Below, one piece after another: positions 54,698 to 64,000 of a DNA stretch of 64,000 nucleotides. Position numbers and translations under genes: made by a program. Each line of letters begins with the position of its first letter. Positions within the stretch are counted from its first letter, which is position 1. Below the pieces are notes generated by a model. The model did not search any database, was not told where the DNA came from, and worked only from the letters and a program-made list of their open reading frames with translations. This DNA is from CAVVGZ01 sp963841845 (GTDB lineage: Bacteria > Chloroflexota > Anaerolineae > Anaerolineales > Anaerolineaceae), in the NCBI GenBank assembly GCA_963841845.1, contig CAWJEG010000009.1, forward strand, positions 229,474 to 293,473. The letters are read 5' to 3'.

Positions 54698-57463
54698 ATG
54701 AACGCGTCGACAGGCTCGATGGGCGCTACCGACAAGGCTGCGCCCGATGTCAGCTGGCACGCCCTGACATCGGACGAGGTCGCGAGCCGGCTCCAGGTCG
54801 ATCCGGCCGCCGGCCTGACGTCGGCCGAGGCCGGCGCTCGGCGCTCGAAGCACGGCAGCAACACCTTCGACGTGGCGAAGAAGGCGTCGCTCTGGCAGAC
54901 GTTCAGCCGCCAGTACGCCGACCCGATGCAGATCGTGCTCCTTGCGGCGGGCGTCGTCTGCCTGTTCCTGCCCGGCCAGTTCTACACGGGCGTCTTCCTG
55001 CTGGGGCTCACGCTGTTCAACGCCTGGTTGGCGATGAGCCAGGAAGGCAAGGCGGAGGCGAGTGCCTCGGCCCTCCAGAAGATGATGGTCGTCAAGGCCA
55101 AGGTGCGGCGCGACGGCGACCTCGTCGAGGTCCCGATGGCGGACCTCGTCCCGGGTGACGTCGTGAGCATCGAGGCCGGCGACCTGGTCCCGGCCGACGC
55201 CCGCATCCTCTCCGCCGCGACCCTGGAGATCGACGAGTCGGCGCTCACGGGCGAGAGCGTCCCCACGCCCAAGCAGGTCGATGCGGTCGCCGCGGATGCT
55301 GCTCTCGGGGACCGCGTGGACATGGCGTTCATGAACACCCAGGTCACCCGTGGCGCCGGAACCATCCTCGTGACGACCACGGGCATGGCCACCGAGGTCG
55401 GCCACATCAGCGACATGCTCCAGGCCACCGGGGTCGAGAAGACGCCGCTGACGAAGCAGCTGGACGCGCTCACCAACCAGATCCTCATCATCGCAGGCGT
55501 CGCGCTGGCGATCTCCACGCTGCTCGGCATGTACCGGGGCATCGGCCCGGAGGAGCTGTTCCTGAGCGCGGTCGCGTTCGCGGTCGCCGCCATCCCCACG
55601 GCGCTCCCGGCCGTCACGACGGCCATCCTCTCCAAGGGCTCGCAGATGCTTGCCGAGGCCGGGGCCATCATGAAGCGCCTGCGCTCGGTGGAGACGCTCG
55701 GATCGACCTCTGCGCTCAACTCCGACAAGACGGGAACCCTCACCCTCAACCAGATGACCGCCATCCAGATGGCCATCCCCGGCCGGCGCTACACCATCTC
55801 CGGTGACGGCTACTCGACGAGCGGACAGATCGCCCACACCGGCGGCCAGCCCGACGTGCCGCTCGAGCAGTACCTGCTGCCCATGGCGCTGTGTGCCGAT
55901 GCGGAGGTCAGGGACGGGGCGCTCGTGGGAGACCCGACGGAGGGCGCGCTGGTCGTCCTCGCCGCCAAGGGCGGCGTGGACCCGGGACTCACGCGGGAGC
56001 AGTACCCGCGTGTCGCCACGCTCCCGTTCGACGCGGCCTACAAGATGATGGCCACGTTCCACGCCATGAAGGACGCCGCGGGCAAGGACGTCGTGCGGGC
56101 CTACGTGAAGGGCGCGCCTGACCAGCTGCTGGCACGGGCCGTGAGCGTCCACGGACCCGATGGCAGCCAGACGCCCGTGGCCGACATCCGGGACGCGTAC
56201 CTGGCGGAGAACGAGCGCCTCGGCACGATGGGCCTGCGTGTCATGGCCACCGGCCAGAAGGACTTCGACCCGGCCTCGTTCGATCCGGACGCGGACCTGC
56301 TCGCGGCACTCGACGGATTGACGCTGCTCGCGATCGTTGGCATCGTGGACCCGCCGCGACCGGCCGCGAAGGACGCCATCGCCACCGCGCATGCGGCCGG
56401 CATCCAGGTCCGCATGATCACCGGCGACCACGCCGTGACGGCGGAGGCCATCGCGCGCGAGCTGGGCATCACGGGCCGCGCCATGACCGGCGCCGACTTC
56501 CGCGCCCTGAGCGACGAGGAGGCGATGCGCCAGATCGACGGCATCGGCGTGCTCGCCCGCGTCTCGCCCGAGGACAAGGTCCACCTCGTGGACATCCTCC
56601 GCAAGAAGGGCCACGTGGTGGCCATGACCGGTGATGGCGTGAACGACGCGCCGGCGCTCAAGAAGGCCGACATCGGCATCGCCATGGGCATCACCGGCAC
56701 GGAGGTCAGCAAGCAGGCCGCGGTCATGATCCTCACGGACGACGACTTCGGCACGATCGTGAAGGCGGTCGGGCTCGGGCGCGCGGTGTACGACAACCTG
56801 CTGCGCTTCATCCGCTTCCAGATGGCGGGCCTCTTCGGCTTCATCGCCACGTTCCTCGGCTCGTCGCTCCTCAACATCCTGGGCGGCATCCCGTTCCTGC
56901 CGCTCCAGACGATCTGGATCAACTTCTCCGTCACGACCATCCAGGCGGTCGGCCTGGGCTACGGCAAGCCGCGCGAGGGGCTCATGGAGGACCCGCCGCG
57001 GCCCAAGGAGCAGCAGATCCTGCCCCGCCGGCTGATGAGCTGGCTCGTGTTCACCGGTCTCGTCATGGCCGCAGGCACCCTGGGGGTGCTGTGGTGGGGC
57101 AACGACCAGTACGGCGACGTGGTGGCCCGCACGATGGGCATGACCACGTTCTCGCTCTTCCGGCTCTTCTCCTCGCTCGAGAACGCCGACGCGAACGAGT
57201 CGGTCTTCGGCGGGTCCATCCTCGTCAACCGGCCGCTCCTGATCGCGACCGGCCTGTCGGTGCTGACGATCATCCTCGCGACCGAGCTCGGGTTCCTCCA
57301 GCGGCTGCTGGGGACGGTCACCCTCACGGTCGAGCAGTGGGTCGTCTGCATCGTGGTGGCGCTGTCACTCATCGTGGTGGAGGAAGCGCGCAAGCTGCGC
57401 ACGGTCCGGACGAGCGGCGGGGCGGCTGCGGAGCAGACCGGGTCGGTGCCCATGACGGCCTAG
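54698..57463 (+). CDS. P-type cation-transporting ATPase
   Basis: 921 residues, full length. The N-terminal cation-ATPase domain is followed by TGES (about residue 184), the phosphorylation site SDKTGTLT (Asp about 343), an N-domain, and TGDGVND (about 645). The gene has GAAGGAGA upstream. Two key parts differ from the usual P2 pumps. The M4 ion site reads AIPTALPAV instead of PEGLP, so the acidic ligand is absent. The residue before SDKTGT is Asn rather than Cys. The transported ion cannot be assigned; a bacterial P2/P3-like group is likely. Confidence 0.92.
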   Translation: MNASTGSMGATDKAAPDVSWHALTSDEVASRLQVDPAAGLTSAEAGARRSKHGSNTFDVAKKASLWQTFSRQYADPMQIVLLAAGVVCLFLPGQFYTGVFLLGLTLFNAWLAMSQEGKAEASASALQKMMVVKAKVRRDGDLVEVPMADLVPGDVVSIEAGDLVPADARILSAATLEIDESALTGESVPTPKQVDAVAADAALGDRVDMAFMNTQVTRGAGTILVTTTGMATEVGHISDMLQATGVEKTPLTKQLDALTNQILIIAGVALAISTLLGMYRGIGPEELFLSAVAFAVAAIPTALPAVTTAILSKGSQMLAEAGAIMKRLRSVETLGSTSALNSDKTGTLTLNQMTAIQMAIPGRRYTISGDGYSTSGQIAHTGGQPDVPLEQYLLPMALCADAEVRDGALVGDPTEGALVVLAAKGGVDPGLTREQYPRVATLPFDAAYKMMATFHAMKDAAGKDVVRAYVKGAPDQLLARAVSVHGPDGSQTPVADIRDAYLAENERLGTMGLRVMATGQKDFDPASFDPDADLLAALDGLTLLAIVGIVDPPRPAAKDAIATAHAAGIQVRMITGDHAVTAEAIARELGITGRAMTGADFRALSDEEAMRQIDGIGVLARVSPEDKVHLVDILRKKGHVVAMTGDGVNDAPALKKADIGIAMGITGTEVSKQAAVMILTDDDFGTIVKAVGLGRAVYDNLLRFIRFQMAGLFGFIATFLGSSLLNILGGIPFLPLQTIWINFSVTTIQAVGLGYGKPREGLMEDPPRPKEQQILPRRLMSWLVFTGLVMAAGTLGVLWWGNDQYGDVVARTMGMTTFSLFRLFSSLENADANESVFGGSILVNRPLLIATGLSVLTIILATELGFLQRLLGTVTLTVEQWVVCIVVALSLIVVEEARKLRTVRTSGGAAAEQTGSVPMTA

Positions 57464-57562
57464 GCGGGCCGGCGTCGGCCGGGATCGCAGAGCGCCAGAA
57501 GCGCACGGCGCCGCCGGAGAGCAGCGCATCTAGCGACGGGGGCGTCCGCTATGGTTCCCGCC

Positions 57563-59222
57563 ATGACGCATCGCGACGACGCCCCCAGGGACGCTGGCTG
57601 GGCGCCGCTCGTCGCCATCTCGATGGTGATGTTCATCGTCGCCCTGGACGCGACGATGCTGAACGTCGCGATCCCCGACATCGTGAAGGACTCTCGGCAC
57701 CACGACGTCCGCCGTCCAGTCGGCGGTGGCGTTGTATTCCCTGACCCTGGCGGCGCTGATGGTCGGCGCTGGACGGGTGGCGGACTTGCTGGGGCCCAGG
57801 CGCGTGTACCGGGTCGCATTGGTCATCTTCGGGACCGGCACCCTCATGGCCGCCCTGGCCCCGAACGTCATCATCCTCATCGTCGGCTGGTCGTTCCTCG
57901 AGGGCGTCGGGGCGGCCGCCCTCATCCCGATCTCGCTCTCGATGATCGCCACCACCTACACAGGGCGACGACGGGCGTTCGCGTTCGGGGTGCTCGGAGG
58001 CTTCCAGGCCGTCGCCGCGGCGCTCGGTCCCATCATCGGCGGGTTCCTGGCCACCAACCTGTCATGGCGCTATGCCTTCGGCCTGGAGGTCATCGTCGTG
58101 GTGGCGGTGCTGGCGATGTCCCGGTGGCTGGCGGACCGACCGCCGCAGCGCGACCAGCGCCTCGACGTCGTGGGCGTGACCTTGTGGGCCATCGGGCTCG
58201 TGGCGATCGTCTCCTCGGTGCTGCTGGCGGGACGATACGGCTGGTGGGACGTCAAGCGACCGCTCGTGGTCGGCGACACCGAGATCGGGCTGGCGGGCCT
58301 GGCGCCGACGCCCATCCTGATGCTCATCGGCGTCCTGATCCTGGTCGCCTTCGTCCACTGGTCCCGCCGCCGCGTGGACCACGGGCTCGATCCGCTCTTC
58401 CGGTTCGCGACCCTCCGCGCCACCGACTTCCGACCGGGCATGATGACCGACGCCCTGGAGTCCCTCCTGATCGCGGGGTTGCTGTTCATCATCCCGGTCT
58501 TCCTCCAGTCCGGGCTCGGCTATACGGCGTTGGATGCCGGGATCGCCCTGCTTCCCATGTCGGTCACGATCTTCCTCGCATCGCTCGGGTTCACCCGCGT
58601 CGTCCACCTCGTCCGTCCGAAGCTCCTCGTCCAGGTCAGCACCCTGGTGCTCGGCGTCGGCGTCGCGTGGTATGCCAGCGTCGCGGGAGGGAACATGACG
58701 TCGGGCGACGCGATCGGGCCGTTCCTGCTCATCGGGGGCGGCATCGGCGGACTCCTGTCGCAGGTCACGAACCTCACCCTGGCCCACGTGGTCGAACGCG
58801 ATCGCGGCACGGCCACCGGCGTCTACAACACCGCCAAGGAGCTCGGTACGTCGCTGGGCACGGCCATCATCGGGTCGGTCATGCTGGCGACCTTCTACAC
58901 GTCGTTCGTCGATACGACGGCCCGCGTCGCTGCCGTGGAGCTCGGGCCGGACGAGGCACAGCGCCTGGCGATCGAGCTGGAGGATGCCCAGTCGCGATTC
59001 GACCAGGCGACCTTCGAGCGGCTGGTCGTCGCCGAGATGCCGGCGGCGGCGGCCGCGCAGGTGGACGGCATCGTCGAGCGTTCGTGGGTCGATGCCCAGC
59101 GGCGGGCGCTGGACACGGCGTTCGTCGTGGTCGTCCTGATCTTCGCCGCGTCCACGTTCCTTCGCGGCCCGAGGCCGATCGCGATGGGGTCGGCACACCA
59201 TGACGACGAGACCTCGGGGTGA
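57563..59222 (+). CDS. MFS transporter, DHA2-like, with a frameshift at 57692
   Basis: About 550 residues with some 14 membrane helices. ATG at 57563 begins THRDDAPRDAGW and the first helix (LVAISMVMFIVALDATMLNVAIPDIV). An extra T at 57692 breaks the frame; dropping it continues KDLGTTTSAVQSAVALYSLTLAAL, the standard segment, and the second helix with GRVADLLGPRRVY (motif A). The end has a long charged helix (ELEDAQSRFDQATFERLV). This would export a drug or metabolite with protons. Confidence 0.85.
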
Positions 59223-59256
59223 TCGTCGACCGAGCCTGCGGGTGGCACACCGGATC

Positions 59257-60046
59257 TCAGCTCGCCGGTGGTCCGACCTGTTGCTGGAGGTCGATGAGCG
59301 GCTGCTGGCTCACGCGGAGGAACCCTCCCTGCGACCGGTCCAGGTCGACGACGAGGGTGATGACCGCACCCAGGACGAAGTCATGACCAACGCGGTGAGC
59401 GGGCTGCGCCGGCGGGTCAGGCCGGCGCTGTAGCCCACCATGCCCAGCGTCAGCGCCGACCCGATGACGAGCAGCAGCAGGACCGTCTCGGGCACCCGGG
59501 CGTACAGGCCGGCCACGATCCGGGTCTCGTTCACGTCGATGGTGTCGTTGAGGGCCTCGATGTAGATGGCGAGGACGTCCAATTCCGGCGTCGCTCGCGC
59601 GAGGTCCTCCGCGATCGTCCAGAGTTCGGTCTGGATGGCCACGGAGCGGGCGATCCGCGCTGCCACGTCGGTCTGCTCGTCGGTGACGATGCGCAGCGGC
59701 ACGTACTCGCGCAACAGCTCCTGACTCCGGGTCGCAGCGGGCTCCGGCAGGTACCCGGCCCGCAGGTAGGTGGTGCCGAGTAGGACTTCGCCTCGGTGAG
59801 GACGAGGCCGCGCCGCGCGTCGAAGCGGTCGGTCGCCATGCCCATCGTGATGGCGAGCATGAACGCCATCAGCGCCAGGAGCGAGCCGACCAGCACGCCG
59901 GTGGGACCCTCATGCTCGTCCGGCGTGCGTCCCTGCCACCACCGGCCGACGCGGAACCCGATCTCGTACGTGATCAGCGCGACGATGGCGAAGGCGACGA
60001 ACACCCCGCCGATGGGCAGGGAATCAAGGAATTCCTGGAAGCGCAT
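59257..60046 (-). pseudogene. DUF4239-type membrane protein, frameshifted
   Basis: The N-terminal frame MRFQEFLDSLPIGGVFVAFA to FMLAITMGMATDRFDARRGLVLTEA has two helices. The frame is lost near 59,786 and resumes with REYVPLRIVTDEQTDVAARIARS, a long helical part and VPETVLLLLVIGSALTLGMVGYSAG. A second break near 59,385 leads to AVITLVVDLDRSQGGFLRVSQQPL and a stop at 59257. The pieces together match DUF4239 (a bestrophin-like fold by some models). Function unknown. Confidence 0.65.
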
Positions 60047-60227
60047 CGTCCTCAGCCTTCGATGGATCTGGCGGGTGGGCTGTCGGGGAGGATAGCGGGC
60101 CCGGACCGACGACGCGCGTGGGTCATGCGCCTTCGCCTGCCTCCCGGGGATCGACCGCGCGGTGGGTGCTCCTCTCGTCCTGCATGTCGAACACGGTCTG
60201 GAGGGGATCGCGGCGTCCGGTCAGGGT

Positions 60228-61770
60228 TCAGGCGAGGCCGGCACCAGCGATGCCGATGATGCCGGTGATGAGCAGCGCGACCTGCACCCCGTCGAGGTAG
60301 GCGGTGAGGTAGGCCGTGGTCTTGATGGCCGGAGCGTTCTCGAGGGCCGCCCGGATGACCTCCGCGAACCGGGGTGTGCCGAGGGACGCGAGCGCGTCCC
60401 GGAACTCCGCCACCAGCGCGGTCGCATCGGGCTGGCCGACGACCATGGACTGCGCCGACGCGATCGCCTGGGTCGCGATGATGGTCGTCGCGGCGACGAT
60501 GCCGACGCGAGACCCGAGCGCCACCGAGGCCTCGTTGACGGCCGCGGCCATCGCCGACAGGCCGCGCGGCGTGCTCGCGAATACGATGGCCGTGCGGACC
60601 GTCGTGGCGGGCGCGAACCCGCGCCGATGAACACGAGCGGCACGATGAACAGGAGGTAGTTGGCGTCGCGGCCCAGCCGGGTGAAGATGGTGGCCAGCGG
60701 TGTGGCCAGCCCGGGGATTGAAGGTCCCCAGGGTCATCATGCCCCGGGGGCCGAAGCGCCCGAGCAGCAGGCCTGAGACGGGTCCGGCCACGAACAGCGC
60801 CGATCGCGAACGGGGCGATGGCCAGCATCGCGAACAACGACCCGTAGCCCAGGACGCGCTCGAACACAGAGGGCAGCATGCCGCATCGGGGCTCCTGGGC
60901 CACCCCCATGGCGACCCCCACCGCGAGCGCCGCGCCGAGCGCGCGTTGGTCGAGATGCAGTCCGGCTACGAGCCTGCTGGTCCGGCCGAGCCGGTAGGAC
61001 AGGGTGCCGAGTCCGATGACACCCAGGACATCAACCCCAGCGACATCAGTCCCGCCCGCCGGGTCAGCCCGAGCAGCCCCACCACCACCGCCAGGATGCT
61101 CATCGACCAGACGGTGATGCCCACCACCAGCGCCCGCGGGGCCGGCAGGCTCCCCGGCAGGCGCGGCATCCATCGCCAGGCGGCCCAGAGCGCGATGGCC
61201 GCGCCCGCGGCCGCGACGAGGTAGGCGAGCCAGGACTCGAACGCGAAGCCGGCCGGCCGAGCGGGGTCGCCGCTCGGCACGCGCACCACGATGAGCGTCA
61301 GCAGGATCGAGGGGAGAACGCTGCTCCCGCCCCGTACGCGGCGTACACCGCGCCCAGGGCCGTGGCCCTCGGCACGCCCTCATAGGCCACCGCCACTGAC
61401 CCGATGCCATACGCGACGACCGCACCCGATGCGAGCACGGCCGCGTCGCTCGCGATGTAGTAGACCGGGCCGTGGTCGATGACGACGCACAGCAGCGTCC
61501 CACCGGCCATGATCGCAGTCCCGCGATGAACACCCCGCGCCGCCGGACCACGTCGCTGACCAGACCGCCCAGCATCACCGCCGCAGCCGAGAGGAACGCC
61601 AGCAGCAGGTAGAGCTCCTCGACATCCGGCTGCTCGCGCAATCGTTGCTGGGCATCCGGAAGGCCCGGCGACAGCACCCCGGGCACCAGCCCCACGGCGA
61701 GCAACCCCAGCGAGGCTCGCGATGGCACCGCCACGCGTCTGGGGTCCCGGATGACCTCCAGCGATGAACT
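60228..61770 (-). pseudogene. MFS transporter, heavily frameshifted
   Basis: In order on the minus strand: RVAVPSRASLGLLAVGL and ELYLLLAFLSAAAVMLGGLVSD; then VVIDHGPVYYIASDAAVLASG; SWLAYLVAAAGAAIALWAAWRW; GPVSGLLLGRFGPRGMMTLG; and ALLITGIIGIAGAGLA at the end. These are MFS helices and motif A-like loops, but they fall in several frames with at least four breaks. The start is uncertain. Either the sequence is poor or the gene is decayed. Confidence 0.6.
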
Positions 61771-61800
61771 CGGGGACCCGGGACCGACCCATCCCCCGAT

Positions 61801-62146
61801 AGTAATCGCGGTTCTGCCGGGGCCGGCGATGTCGGCGGTGTGGGACTGGAGGCCACCGTCGTGGCGCACCTCGGTCTACGACCCCGCTCGGGTTCACCGT
61901 CCCGATCACCGGAAGCGCCGTCCGGTGGTGGAGCCGGACCTACCCGGAAGACGGTGGTGGGGGTGCAACGTCTCGGCACTCTGCTGCGAGCGGGTTCTGC
62001 CAGCCACGTTGACAGCCGCGGGAGTGCGACTCGGGTCCGCGCAGGGGGCCGGTGGACGAGGGCTGGAACTGGAGCCTGGTGGGTGCTGCTGGAGTCCCCA
62101 TCGACGGCGGCTGTACAGCCTCTTCCTCCTGGTGTGGGAGGGTGTG
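61801..62146. other. High-GC intergenic region, no gene recognised
   Basis: About 345 bp between divergent genes. Long open frames occur in several registers, as expected at this GC, but none has a ribosome site and a recognisable product. Confidence 0.35.
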
Positions 62147-62483
62147 ATGAGCCACGAACAGGCGATACCTGAGACGAGGGGCGTCACGGTGACGCTGCTG
62201 GCGGCGCTGGATCTCGGCCCGGAGATCGAAGGCATGGCGGGGCGCCAGCTCGATGCGGATGGTTACCATCGAACCGGGAGGCACCCTTGGCCCGATTCAT
62301 GAGCGTCGGGATCGGCCGGGCGTCGTTACATCCTGCAGGGAGCCATCACCGACCATCGAATGGCGCCACCACGGCGTCCGGGATCGGAGGGGATTGGCGG
62401 GGGATCGGAACACCTCGCACTGGCTCGAGAACCGGGGACGATCCGGCGGTGAAGTGTCGGTGGACATCGTCGGGCGAGGGTAG
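62147..62483 (+). pseudogene. Cupin-domain protein, frameshifted
   Basis: ATG at 62147 gives SHEQAIPETRGVTVTLL. The frame shifts near 62,250, and a second piece RMRMVTIEPGGTLGPIHER then DRPGVV and DRNTSHWLENRG, EVSVDIVGRG follows, with a third break between. Such pieces are typical of small cupins (a His in GPIHER and a His in SHWLEN). Function unknown. Confidence 0.6.
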
Positions 62484-62586
62484 TCGTGCGCTGGGTGGGA
62501 TCCCGGCCGGCGCGCCGCTATGCCTGGGTAACGATGCTCACGTGCCAGTCGGTGGCGCTCTCGCGCGTCCCGTTGGGCGCGGGTCA

Positions 62587-63037
62587 CGCCGCAGCCAGCG
62601 CCGCCTCGAGCCTCGCGGATCTTGTCGAGCAGGACGTTCATGGCCTCGTCCTGCACCTTGAGATGGGCCTGGTTCTTGCTCAGGCCTCGTGAAGGGTGGC
62701 ATCGGCGTCCTGGTAGGTCATCTCGGAACGCTTGTCGGCGGCGCGGCCCAGGATGTTTTGGCCGACCATGATGACCGAGAGCATGACGAGCTGGATGAAG
62801 GTCTGGCTGAGCCACTGGATGAACGCTAACAGCCCGCCCCCGGCAGCCTGTGGCAGCACGAGCAGCGCCAGGAGCGCGAACGCGTAGGCGCACCACATCG
62901 TGCCCACCACCGTGGTAGAGGTCCAGGCCGGGTCAGTTGCCGTTGAGGCCGATGTGCTCGTCGGCGCTCTTGGGCGGCCCCGCCGTCCTCCGCGCGGCCA
63001 CGCGCGGATGCGGGATGTGCTCGAAGTCGATCGTCAT
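62587..63037 (-). pseudogene. Small integral membrane protein, frameshifted
   Basis: ATG at 63037, with GGAGG 8 nt upstream, begins MTIDFEHIPHPRVAARR and PKSADEHIGLNGN. The frame breaks near 62,935 and continues VGTMWCAYAFALLALLVLPQ, SQTFIQLVMLSVIMVGQNILG and DKRSEMTYQDADATLHEA. A further break leads to LSKNQAHLKVQDEAMNVLLDKI and a stop near 62,587. I recall similar proteins in Actinobacteria and high-GC Chloroflexota. Function unknown. Confidence 0.6.
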
Positions 63038-63782
63038 GTGGGGGTTCCTCCGCAAGGATGTGGCGCGCCACTTCCTCCTGCTGCTGGCGTCTGGGACGGG
63101 CGCTCGAGTGCCATCCAGGGTGGTCATCTATCCCTGTCGCGCTCCTCCCGGCCGGTTCGAAATCGGCGACCACGCTCAATCGGTCGACCCCGACCGACCC
63201 GATCGCGGCCGTCGATGCTGGCCGAGGCTACTACCCGCCCAGCGCCGCGTCCATCGCGCGTGCAGTCTCTTGCTGGCGCTGCTCGAGGACGTGCTTCTGC
63301 AGCGGACTGGTCGCCGGCGCAGAAGGGAGGGAGGCGCGTCGAGCAGATCATGGGCACAGCCATCTGGGTCGAGCCCAGTGGTCAACCGCGGGCTCTGGAG
63401 TGCTGTGCGATCGCCATCACCTGAGCCTGCTCAGGTGATGGAGCGCGTCAGCCCGATCGGACTCGCCGTCGTGACCCCTCCGTCGATTCTCGGGACCCAT
63501 GAGCAGGAAGACGATCGCCTCCAGCGAGAGACTGGTCCGGCTGGCCACCAGCCGCGCGGATCCTCCACGGGTCGCCCTGCGTGTGCCGCAACCGCCTTCG
63601 GTCGAGGCCCGGCCACATGAAAGAGCGCCCGCCGCTGATAGGTTCCCCGATCGGGGCGCGCGACGGGTGGGAAATCATTCCAGTCTGCGATGAATGCACT
63701 GGTCGACACCGACGACGACATGGTGCTACCTCCTTTGCCGGTCTCGATCACCTGGGGACCTTGCCCATCGGTTCGACTTCCG
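63038..63782. other. High-GC region without a supported gene
   Basis: About 745 bp. Short open frames are present in many registers, but none shows a ribosome site, a known motif or consistent codon use. Given the break density nearby, a decayed or mis-sequenced gene cannot be excluded. Confidence 0.3.
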
Positions 63783-64000
63783 TCACCTTCGCGCAGCGAC
63801 GATGAAGGAAACGTAAATCGCGTCGCCACGGAGGTCGCCGGGGCCGCCGGCTGGGGCAGCCGTCAGCCCGGGCGCCTCCTCCAGCTCCCTGAGCCGAGCG
63901 TCGCTGATCCCGAGATGGTGGGCGACCTCATGGTCCAGCGTCTCGCGTACGCCGTCCATGAGCGCATCGCCCCGATAGACCCGCATGAGTGGGCCGCGGA
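63783..64000 (-). CDS. Minimal zinc metallopeptidase (MetX/zincin-1 family), 5' end outside the window
   Basis: About 72 codons are visible, and the frame is open through the window edge (RGPLMRVYRG). The ATG at 63986 is internal. The zinc site is HEVAHHLGISDARLREL, the classic HExxH and GISDxRLxEL of this small family (usually about 120-130 residues). The first half of the protein is beyond 64,000. The physiological substrate of the family is unknown. Confidence 0.82.
   Translation of the reverse strand, partial: RGPLMRVYRGDALMDGVRETLDHEVAHHLGISDARLRELEEAPGLTAAPAGGPGDLRGDAIYVSFIVAARR

Noticed and set aside
54584..56614. A long open frame (about 676 codons) on the minus strand
   Set aside because: It is antisense to the P-type ATPase gene, whose motifs are unmistakable. 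High GC leaves such antisense frames open; the product is His/Arg/Asp-rich without a known domain.
58062..59201. A 379-codon minus-strand frame
   Set aside because: Antisense to the MFS transporter; charged low-complexity product typical of reversed high-GC coding DNA.
1..64000. CRISPR array, phage or insertion sequence
   Set aside because: No regularly spaced direct repeats, cas genes, integrase or transposase was seen. The only tandem repeats are very short (21781-21798 and near 52,020).

Overview
The window joins two kinds of DNA. Positions 1 to about 46,790 have moderate GC and look like a Chloroflexota (probably Anaerolineae) metagenome contig. This is inferred from gene style: a sortase with an LPxTGFAPG-like linker, TPR lipoprotein-like pairs, and cdaA-cdaR, yabE-ksgA and groES-groEL with a perfect CIRCE. 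From about 46,790 to the end the GC rises abruptly to roughly 65-70% and the genes are of a soil actinobacterial or high-GC Chloroflexota type: a LuxR regulator with an NB-ARC ATPase, SnoaL-like proteins, an MFS transporter, DUF4239 and a P-type ATPase. The switch falls where two unrelated gene fragments meet, with no mobile element, so an assembly chimera is the simplest reading.

Left part. 1-5 kb (minus strand): a tandem Lrp-type regulator, a putrescine-type aminotransferase, a branched-chain-type substrate-binding lipoprotein and a LivG-like ATPase cut by the window edge. 5.4-7.4 kb: tungsten aldehyde:ferredoxin oxidoreductase with its own promoter and terminator. 7.6-16.5 kb: rhomboid, guanylate kinase, FmdB-like zinc ribbon, a metalloprotease-like protein, a MacA/MacB-type efflux operon and an ELWxxPP-repeat protein fused to a sortase. 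16.8-25 kb: SerA-like dehydrogenase, M32 carboxypeptidase, luciferase-like oxidoreductase, L,D-transpeptidase, polyprenyl-phosphate mannosyltransferase-like protein, KsgA, YabE-like protein and tRNA-Phe. 25.4-33.4 kb: glycerate kinase, a radical SAM protein, CoaE, c-di-AMP synthase CdaA with CdaR, Der, signal peptidase I and a small zinc ribbon.

The centrepiece is a bacterial microcompartment operon at 33.4-40.1 kb with a near-consensus promoter and a terminator. It encodes an RpiB-like isomerase, DeoC aldolase, CoA-acylating aldehyde dehydrogenase, one BMC-H, one BMC-T of the double-stacking type, three BMC-P vertex proteins, EutJ and a small EutQ/EutT-N-like protein. This matches the sugar-phosphate-utilising (SPU) BMC class. 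The predicted chemistry is deoxyribose-5-phosphate to acetaldehyde plus glyceraldehyde-3-phosphate, then acetaldehyde to acetyl-CoA inside a shell. Several cargo enzymes carry encapsulation-peptide-like helices. No phosphotransacylase or alcohol dehydrogenase is seen to recycle CoA and NAD. Two related zinc-ribbon proteins flank the cargo and shell genes.

After the operon come a NagD-like phosphatase, groEL and groES, and two paralogous TPR proteins.

At least seven conserved genes in the left part (AOR, the sortase fusion, ksgA, radical SAM, der, deoC and the truncated gene at 46.6 kb) are broken by what look like single-base insertions, mostly in short homopolymers. This suggests sequencing error rather than real decay. 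The right part is broken even more densely.
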